Of a stretch of 40,642 bases of DNA, positions 35,160-40,642 are shown in pieces (the first letter of the stretch is position 1; each line of letters opens with the position of its first letter). Below the pieces are notes generated by a model, which was given only the letters and a program-made list of their open reading frames with translations, did no database searches and had not been told where the DNA came from. The translations under genes were made by a program, and so were the position numbers. The DNA is from Verrucomicrobiota bacterium (GTDB taxonomy: Bacteria > Verrucomicrobiota > Verrucomicrobiia > Limisphaerales > SIBE01), in the NCBI GenBank assembly GCA_016871535.1, contig VHCZ01000025.1:1-40642 (forward strand), in the 5' to 3' direction.

Positions 35160-35310
35160 GCGGGTGGAGCGAGGCTCCTGCCGAGCTGTGCGTCGATGGC
35201 GGTTCGCTCGCCCCACGTTCACCGAGCGAATCCGCCACTGGCAGGTTTGTCCTTACATTCGAGAGGCAGGGTGCCTCCCGATCTGGCAGGCTGGAAGCCT
35301 GCCCTACATT
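35160..35310. repeat. Repeat cluster in the hom-thrC spacer (35111-35343)
   Basis: Several short dyads: GGAGCGAGGCTCCTGCCGAG (shared with the lysC-thrC spacer), GGCGGTTCGCTCG paired with CGAGCGAATCCGCC, and GGCAGGCTGGAAGCCTGCC, a near-perfect palindrome at about 35285-35303. No gene or attenuator peptide is apparent. Confidence 0.6.
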
Positions 35311-35343
35311 CCTGGCGGTCGATTTCAATGGTGAGGTTCTCAA

Positions 35344-36735
35344 TTATTCAAAACTTTCCACGCGAATCATCGTCGGCGCGGCTTTGATCACGTTCAGCCG
35401 GCTGATGGCTGTGAGCGCCCGCGCCATCGCGGCATTCGGCGCGTCATGAATCATCAGGATCAACGGCACGCTCTCTCCTTCGTGGCCTTCGGGTTGAATG
35501 ACCGAGGAGATGCCGATCTTGCTCCGGCCCAAAATGGCGGCGATTTTGGCGAGCGTCCCCGGTTTGTCAATCACGCTCAGACGCACGTAATACCTGGAAA
35601 CGACTTCGCCCATGTTCAGCACGGCGCCGGCGCATTCGTGCGGAACAAACGGCGGAATCCGGCTCTGGCTGCCGCACTTCAAATCCAGCGCGGCGTCCGC
35701 CAGATCGCTCAACACGGCGCTCGCCGTTGCGTCCGGGCCGGCGCCGCGCCCATAATACAGCGTGTCGCCAACCACATCGCCGCGGACAAAAATGGCGTTG
35801 AACACATGGTTCACGCTGGCCAGGACCTGCGCGTTCGGCACCAGCGCAGGATACACCGAGACCTGCACACGGGGAGGGGGGCAATGCGGCATCGGCGACT
35901 GGCGATTGGCGATTGGCGATTTCCGTGACTTCAACCGGGGCGGCTGTTCCTTCGCCGAAGGCAGGCGGTCAATGAGTTTCACCACGCCGAGCAGCTTGAT
36001 CGTATAGCCAAGCTGGCCGGCAAATTGAATGTCGAGCCGCGAAATCGACCGGATGCCTTCGACGTGGATTTGTTTCGGGTTGACCCAAAACCCATGAGCC
36101 AGCGAGGCCAAAATGCCAACCTTGTGCAACGCATCGTGGCCATCGATGTCCAGGGACGGCTCCGCCTCGGCGTAACCCAGGCGTTGAGCGTCCGCCAGCA
36201 CGTCGGCAAAATCCGCGCCCTCGTGCTTCATCCGCGTCAATATGTAATTGCACGTGCCATTGACGATGCCGTAAATGCCGGTGATCCGATTGCCGATGAG
36301 CGCTTCGCGGACGACCTTGATGATCGGGATTCCGCCGCCGACGCTGGCTTCGTAGTAAAGGTTCGCGCCGTATTGCTGAGAGGCCACGAACAATTCTTCG
36401 CCGTGCGCGGAAAGCAAGGCTTTGTTAGCCGTGACGACGGATTTGCCCGCAGCCAATGCTCGAAGAATGATCGTTCGCGCCGTCGTCGTCCCGCCGATCA
36501 ATTCGACAACGAGATTGACGCGCGGATCGCGGACGATTTCTTCCCACCTGGAGGTCAGCAGCGAAGCGGGGAATGGGATGGCGCGAGCTTTTTTGGGATC
36601 GCGGACCGCGATTTTCGCGACGCTGATGCGGGCGCCGAGACGGGACGCCATGAGCGGCGCGTTGCGCTGGAGAGCGCGAAACACGCCGCCGCCGACCGTC
36701 CCGCCGCCAATAAGGCCCACATTGACCTGCTGCAT
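35344..36735 (-). CDS. hom: Homoserine dehydrogenase with an in-frame repeat insertion
   Basis: A 463-residue enzyme that reduces aspartate semialdehyde to homoserine. The NAD(P) fold is at residues 4-19 (VNVGLIGGGTVGGGVF). The catalytic part includes KSVVTANKALLSAHGEELF, YEASVGGGIPIIKVVREALI, GIVNGTCNYILTRM and EAEPSLDIDGHDALHKVGIL. A C-terminal ACT domain begins at YYVRLSVIDKPGTLAKIAAI. Residues about 262-290 (EQPPRLKSRKSPIANRQSPM and on) are extra and are encoded by the repeat at 35890-35925. I chose ATG 36735 because it starts three residues before the NAD fold; a start at 36846 would add 37 residues unlike the family. It heads the hom-thrC-lysC series. Confidence 0.95.
   Translation of the reverse strand: MQQVNVGLIGGGTVGGGVFRALQRNAPLMASRLGARISVAKIAVRDPKKARAIPFPASLLTSRWEEIVRDPRVNLVVELIGGTTTARTIILRALAAGKSVVTANKALLSAHGEELFVASQQYGANLYYEASVGGGIPIIKVVREALIGNRITGIYGIVNGTCNYILTRMKHEGADFADVLADAQRLGYAEAEPSLDIDGHDALHKVGILASLAHGFWVNPKQIHVEGIRSISRLDIQFAGQLGYTIKLLGVVKLIDRLPSAKEQPPRLKSRKSPIANRQSPMPHCPPPRVQVSVYPALVPNAQVLASVNHVFNAIFVRGDVVGDTLYYGRGAGPDATASAVLSDLADAALDLKCGSQSRIPPFVPHECAGAVLNMGEVVSRYYVRLSVIDKPGTLAKIAAILGRSKIGISSVIQPEGHEGESVPLILMIHDAPNAAMARALTAISRLNVIKAAPTMIRVESFE
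35890..35925. repeat. Simple repeat inserted in hom
   Basis: CATCGGCGACTGGCGATTGG followed by CGATTGGCGATTTCC is a run of GGCGATT units. It is read in frame on the minus strand as KSPIANRQSPMPH inside homoserine dehydrogenase, in a loop before the ASVNHVFNAIFV strand. Confidence 0.7.
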
Positions 36736-36877
36736 AGGAGCGGAGAGAGTGCCGGGATTCACTGCCTCCGACAATTCCTTTTTGCGCCTCCCGTTGAGCG
36801 TCAAAGGCAGGGCCATGGCAGCGACAAAGTCTATTTTTTGGCGCAAGCCTTTACCCGGTTGGCTCAGCCAACGCCTC

Positions 36878-36912
36878 CATGCATTTTGAGCATCCGATGC
36901 TCAAAATGCATG
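36878..36912. promoter_or_regulatory. Perfect 16-bp-arm palindrome upstream of the AAA ATPase
   Basis: CATGCATTTTGAGCAT (36878-36893) and ATGCTCAAAATGCATG (36897-36912) are exact reverse complements around CCG. The second arm ends four bases before the ATPase ATG at 36917. It could be an operator for autoregulation or an RNA hairpin that masks the start. It also lies in the gap between divergent hom and the ATPase gene. Confidence 0.65.
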
Positions 36913-36916
36913 CACG

Positions 36917-38122
36917 ATGGGAATGATTCACCGCGGCGAACTGCTGGCCCGCATTGAAGATCGCTTTCGGGCTAATCCAGTCGTGTTGCTACTTGGCCCG
37001 CGCCAGTGTGGCAAGACCACACTGGCGCGCCAATTTGCCGATGCACACCAGGCCGAATATTTCGACCTTGAAGCTCCGGCTGATTTCGACCGGCTTACTC
37101 AACCCATGACCGCACTGGAACCGTTGCGGAGCTGGGTGGTTCTGGACGAAGCGCAGTTGCGGCCGGAACTTTTCAAAGTGTTGCGCGTCCTGGCCGATCG
37201 ATCCTCATTGCCGGCGCGATTTCTGGTCGTGGGCAGCGCGTCGCCGGACCTGGTTCGTGGCGTTTCCGAATCGCTAGCGGGCCGTGTCGCGCTGATCCCG
37301 ATGGCGGGATTTGATTTGTCGGAAGCCGGAACAAAGGATTTGCGCCGCCTCTGGTGGAGGGGCGGTTTTCCGCGCTCGTTTCTGGCCGAGACCGACGCCG
37401 AGAGCCGTCAGTGGCGCGCGGATTTCATCCAGACCTTTCTCGAACGCGACTTGCGGCGCCTTGGCGTGCAGGTGGCGCCTCTGGCGCTGCGTCGCTTCTG
37501 GAACATGGTGGCCCATTATCATGGACAGATCTGGAACGCTTCGGAAATCGGGCGCTCCCTCGGCGAGGCACACACGACGGTCAAGCGTCATCTCGACATT
37601 CTCTGCGGCGCGCTCGTCATGCGCCAGTTGCCTCCGTGGTTCGAGAATCTGGGCAAGCGCCAGGTGAAATCACCCAAAGTTTATTTGCGCGACAGCGGAC
37701 TCTTGCACGAACTGCTGGGCATCGCGTCGTTCGCCGCGCTGGAGGCGCACCCGAAACTTGGCGCTTCGTGGGAAGGGTTCGCGCTGGAGGAAGTGCTGCG
37801 CGTGACCGACGATCGCGAAGCCTATTTCTGGAACACGCAAGGCGGAGCGGAACTCGATCTGTTCGTGTTCCTGAACGGCCAGCGCTACGGCTTCGAGTTC
37901 AAATACGCCGACGCGCCCGCGGTGACGAAGTCGCTCGAAGTGGCACGCCGCGACCTGAAACTGAAACGCGCCTTCATTGTGCATCCGGGCCGGCAATCTT
38001 ATCCGTTGAACGCCTGGGCGGACGCGGTGGGCATCGCCGCGTTGCGGGCGCGCGTGGAGGAGTTGGGCGACCTGGCGAACGCTGCGCTTTCCAAGCGTCC
38101 AAGACGCGAAAGGAATGAGTGA
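36917..38122 (+). CDS. AAA ATPase with C-terminal DUF4143 domain
   Basis: A 401-residue protein of the AAA_14/DUF4143 type. Walker A is LLGPRQCGKTTLARQFAD (residues about 25-42), and Walker B is SWVVLDEAQLRPELFKVLR. A sensor-like LVVGSASPDL follows, and then the DUF4143 half with NASEIGRSLGEAHTTVKRHL, a helix-turn-helix-like segment, and a restriction-endonuclease-like end FWNTQGGAELDLFVFLNGQR plus GFEFKYADAP. The E-x-D-x9-E-x-K pattern there is the PD-(D/E)XK signature. The biological role of the family is not settled; many copies are mobile and accessory. ATG 36917 sits four bases after a perfect palindrome; ATG 36923 is the alternative. Confidence 0.88.
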   Translation: MGMIHRGELLARIEDRFRANPVVLLLGPRQCGKTTLARQFADAHQAEYFDLEAPADFDRLTQPMTALEPLRSWVVLDEAQLRPELFKVLRVLADRSSLPARFLVVGSASPDLVRGVSESLAGRVALIPMAGFDLSEAGTKDLRRLWWRGGFPRSFLAETDAESRQWRADFIQTFLERDLRRLGVQVAPLALRRFWNMVAHYHGQIWNASEIGRSLGEAHTTVKRHLDILCGALVMRQLPPWFENLGKRQVKSPKVYLRDSGLLHELLGIASFAALEAHPKLGASWEGFALEEVLRVTDDREAYFWNTQGGAELDLFVFLNGQRYGFEFKYADAPAVTKSLEVARRDLKLKRAFIVHPGRQSYPLNAWADAVGIAALRARVEELGDLANAALSKRPRRERNE

Positions 38123-38193
38123 CACGAATTGCGCGAATCATCGCGAATGGGTTCCTCTTCTTTGAATTCGCGTGAATCCGTGAAACTCGTGTC
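38121..38193. repeat. Dyad repeat, family E relative
   Basis: GACACGA (38121-38127) and TCGTGTC (38187-38193) are inverted ends, with GCGCGAATCATCGCGAAT and GAATTCGCGTGAATCCGTG between. It starts at the stop codon of the AAA ATPase gene. Confidence 0.65.
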
Positions 38194-38242
38194 CAGGCAA
38201 AGAACCAGCGTTCGTGCGTCCGGAACGATTCCGTTGGGATGG

Positions 38243-38349
38243 GGAGCGCGGCGTTCACGCCGCTTCGAGTCCGGATTGGCTACGGACCAAGGATAGCGGT
38301 CTGGAGCCACGACCTTTCGTCAGTTGAAGCGGCATGAATGCCGTGCTCC
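38243..38349. repeat. Dyad repeat, family D, copy 3, in the 38123-38540 spacer
   Basis: A 107-base element with ends GGAGC and GCTCC, and two internal hairpins: GCGGCGTTCACGCCGC and GCGGCATGAATGCCGTGC. Length and layout match the family D copy at 7815-7922. The rest of the 418-base spacer, 38350-38540, shows nothing I can name. Confidence 0.7.
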
Positions 38350-38540
38350 GGCGTGGACTTGGCTGGCCCTTTCTTGACCGATACGGCGTGCGCCCAACGT
38401 CTCTTGGCTCGCGTTTGGGTTACTACCGCGATTACTTCAACCTATTGATCGTTCGGGATCCAACTCCGGGCGCCTGACACCGAAAACTCGAAGCATTGCC
38501 ACGCCCTTTGCGACGGCCAAAGGGTTCACGGCGGTTTCAA

Positions 38541-39341
38541 TCAATCTGGTCGTGAATGCGTCCGGAGCCAGGCCAGGTAGGCATTGCCAGGAGAAACCTG
38601 GCGGTGGTCATGCCAGGCGCGGCCTTCCGGATAGCCGGCTGTTCTTGAGTCCGCGCTCGGCCTGGCGGAGACGTGACCGTTGGCAAACGAGACACTGGCG
38701 GCTCCGCGATGATGAATCGCTGGATAATTGAAAAACACGTCATTGGTCTCAACCCCCAAAAACGGCCAGCAGACGCTCTCGGGATGCAAGTCCATGAACA
38801 CGAGTTTTTGTGAAGGCGACGCAATGGACGAATCCTTGTGAAAAACTGGCCCCTTCGGATTCCAGCCCGAGCCGTTGATCCAGCCCATGTAACAATTCAT
38901 GGCGTAACTTCGGAGTTTGGAGAATCGAATGCCGCTGTTCGCGTCGACAAACTCGCTTCGATCCGAGGGACACTTGTAGATTCGCGTGTCCTTGAGATAG
39001 GCCGAGAACTGAGCGAAGCGGGCATCGTTTAGAAGAGTAGCATTTGTGCCGTCTGGAAAGCTGATGTGGTGATTGAGGTAGCCTTGAACCCACATCGGAT
39101 TGGCCGCATCCCCGCCTCCACGAACCATCCCATTGCCTGCGATCCGGCCGGTATCGTCCGAATACATCGTCCAGGCCAGGGAAAGTTGCCTCTCGTTCGC
39201 AAAGCACCTGGCCAGACGCGCCGACTCCCGCGCTGCCACGACCGCTGGAATCAGCACCGAAGCCAGAACCATCACGATTGACATCACCATCAGCAGTTCG
39301 AGCAAGGTGAACCCAAGGGATGGATCTTTCAGCAACTTCAT
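38541..39341 (-). CDS. Pseudopilin-like protein with prepilin leader and H-x9-DG-like C-terminus
   Basis: A 266-residue protein. The leader MKLLKDPSLG is cut before F11 in FTLLELLMVMSIVMVLASVL, with Glu at +5. The globular part has RCFANERQLSLAWTMYSDDT and YKCPSDRSEF, and ends with AIHHRGAASVSFANGHVSAR, the His-Gly-x-Phe-x-(D/N)-GHV pattern of the large Planctomycetes/Verrucomicrobia pseudopilin family (DUF1559-like). These proteins are numerous in that phylum and their role is unknown. It is far from the main pilin cluster, on the other strand. Confidence 0.85.
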   Translation of the reverse strand: MKLLKDPSLGFTLLELLMVMSIVMVLASVLIPAVVAARESARLARCFANERQLSLAWTMYSDDTGRIAGNGMVRGGGDAANPMWVQGYLNHHISFPDGTNATLLNDARFAQFSAYLKDTRIYKCPSDRSEFVDANSGIRFSKLRSYAMNCYMGWINGSGWNPKGPVFHKDSSIASPSQKLVFMDLHPESVCWPFLGVETNDVFFNYPAIHHRGAASVSFANGHVSARPSADSRTAGYPEGRAWHDHRQVSPGNAYLAWLRTHSRPD

Positions 39342-39445
39342 GGCGCGGAGCGAACGGTTGGATTCGCTCTTGCCAGGGAGATGAAGAAAAATTCCGCGGG
39401 AGTTTCAGGAAAACTTGCATCGACTCTTCGCTCCGCGACGGCGTG

Positions 39446-40642
39446 TCAGTGCTTTTCCCCTCCCGCGATTTCGCTGTCGATTTGGGCCAGCGAATCCGGG
39501 CGCAGGAGTTTGATGAGCGGGTTCTCAAGGAGGTTGTAGGACTGAGCCAGGAGAAATGAGTTGCCATCGGGGGAAAACAGACCCAAAGGCGCTTTGAGTG
39601 TAAGAACGGATCGTGCAGCAGCGATGTTCCAAAGTTCGACCAAATCGTCGGACCCTCCGCTGACAAGGGTTTTGCTGTCGGGCGAGAATGCGACCCAGTT
39701 CACCACGGCTCGCCGGCCTTTCAGTAGAGCCCGCCTCCTGCCCGAGGGAACTTCCCAAAGCCACACCGTGTGATCACGGAAGCCCCCGGCCAATAACTTT
39801 CCGTCCGGTGAAAACGCCAAGCTGAGCGCGTCGCCGCGCGGACCAGACAATACCAGTAATTCCCGCTGCGCGTTCAGGTCCCAAAGCCGGGTCCCGTTGT
39901 CAGTTGACCCGGTGGCCAGAAGGTTGCCTGTCGGAGAGAGGGCCAAGGCGGGAGGCAAACCTGGATCCCATATGCGGGTAGCAATAGAAAACTCTCCCGC
40001 TCGCAAGGAGGGCAAATCCCACATGCGCACAATTCCGACTGAGGCTCTGCCACCGAGATCTGGCCAGTAATCTCCGGCGGCCAGAACCCGGCCATCACGA
40101 GAAAAGGCCAGTCGAGTCCGAGCGAAGGAGCCCGCTCGCCGCACCTGTTCATGTTCTGGCAGGATATTCGTTTGCCGCGTCTCCAGGTCCCAGATATGAA
40201 CCGCACTGTTCGTCAGCCTAACGGCCAAACGCCGCCCATCTTCGGAAATCGTTTTCCCGTTGATGGCAGTGTTCCCATCAAACCGGACGCGTAATGCCGT
40301 GTCAGGCAGTTGGATCGTCTCGACTTCCTTTTGATCAACGATGTCCCAGATCCGGATTGCGTTGTCCGTGGTTTCGATCATTAGGCGCCGGCTATCCGGC
40401 GAAAAGCCGAGTGGAATGCCCGTCTGCGGTATCATTCGTTCTGGGCTCGGACGCCCTGGTCCAGCCGTCCAAAAGCGGATCGTCCCGTCTTTGCTGCCGG
40501 AAACAAGCGTTCGGCCACGGCACGTCTTTTCATGCTGGTAACCTCCAAGCATTCGGTTCTTTGGCGAAGACCAAGGCGTGGAGGCGTTCGGGGCCACCGT
40601 TTCGCCGGGCAAATTGCTGCTGATAGCGTCGCACGCTCCAGC
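39446..40642 (-). CDS. WD40-repeat beta-propeller protein (5' end outside the window)
   Basis: A frame open to the right edge encodes at least seven WD40 blades, marked by GSKDGTIRFW, DNAIRIWDI, NSAVHIWDLET, GIVRMWDLPSL, NGTRLWDLNA, HTVWLWEVPSG and DLVELWNIAAA. Several blades carry AFSPDGKLLAGGFRDH-type strands. Seven blades would close one propeller. The TTG at 40612 is only the first possible start in the window; codons to 40642 are open without a stop, so the gene probably starts outside. In Verrucomicrobia and Planctomycetes such propellers often follow a Ser/Thr kinase domain, but none is visible here. Residues 10-45 of the visible part look less regular, so a frameshift there cannot be excluded. 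Confidence 0.8.
   Translation of the reverse strand, partial: AGACDAISSNLPGETVAPNASTPWSSPKNRMLGGYQHEKTCRGRTLVSGSKDGTIRFWTAGPGRPSPERMIPQTGIPLGFSPDSRRLMIETTDNAIRIWDIVDQKEVETIQLPDTALRVRFDGNTAINGKTISEDGRRLAVRLTNSAVHIWDLETRQTNILPEHEQVRRAGSFARTRLAFSRDGRVLAAGDYWPDLGGRASVGIVRMWDLPSLRAGEFSIATRIWDPGLPPALALSPTGNLLATGSTDNGTRLWDLNAQRELLVLSGPRGDALSLAFSPDGKLLAGGFRDHTVWLWEVPSGRRRALLKGRRAVVNWVAFSPDSKTLVSGGSDDLVELWNIAAARSVLTLKAPLGLFSPDGNSFLLAQSYNLLENPLIKLLRPDSLAQIDSEIAGGEKH

Overview
The window looks like a chromosomal segment of a soil- or freshwater-type Verrucomicrobiota bacterium, probably near the Pedosphaera/Limisphaerales group. This is inferred from gene content, not from a marker gene. The clues are several PulG-type pseudopilins, a four-gene group resembling the Verru_Chthon cassettes, a DUF1080 protein, giant Asn/Thr-rich secreted proteins, and many short dyad repeats of the kind translated as 'LTPALSPGE' or 'TTDYTD' in that phylum. 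No rRNA, tRNA or CRISPR array was seen.

Layout. 1-684: a mosaic of mobile-element remains (IS91-type transposase tail joined to a tyrosine-recombinase fragment). 829-6942: a compact operon with a good promoter and a rho-independent terminator encoding two GspE/PilB-like assembly ATPases, PilT and the PilC/GspF platform protein. 6955-7633: a BrnT/BrnA-like toxin-antitoxin pair with a candidate operator. 7684-17039: six pilin-like genes (two GspG-like, then a D-B-C-A series with coupled starts ending in a 1435-aa GspK-like protein), threaded with dyad repeats. 17513-26676: a 2660-aa secreted S8 protease with P domains and eight C-terminal tandem repeats, followed by a frame-shifted continuation. 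26525-26840: remains of a hybrid histidine kinase. 26891-30122: rhodanese, VOC protein, HhH-like protein, DUF1080 and YceI genes. The VOC gene is packaged like an integron gene cassette. 30245-36735, minus strand: hom, thrC, lysC, then nfeD, floA and a proline-rich membrane protein. 36878-38122: an AAA/DUF4143 ATPase preceded by a perfect 16-bp-arm palindrome. 38541-40642, minus strand: another pseudopilin and a WD40 propeller running off the window.

How the parts may work together. The ATPases, PilT, PilC and the pseudopilins make a type IV pilus/type II secretion-like machine. Secretin, alignment proteins and prepilin peptidase are not in the window. The giant protease just downstream is a plausible exported client (inference). 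Hom, ThrC and LysC are three steps of threonine synthesis; asd and thrB are absent here. NfeD and FloA form a membrane-microdomain pair.

Most unusual points: (1) palindromic repeats sit in frame between the start codon and the hydrophobic N-terminal segment of three consecutive pilin-like genes, also inside homoserine dehydrogenase, and one repeat end supplies a start codon; (2) two 136-bp copies of one repeat lie in direct orientation around most of the B-C-A pilin genes; (3) a single integron-type gene cassette (core site, VOC ORF, attC-like dyad) has no integrase nearby; (4) the giant protease has domain-in-domain insertions and an apparent frameshift before a ninth repeat.
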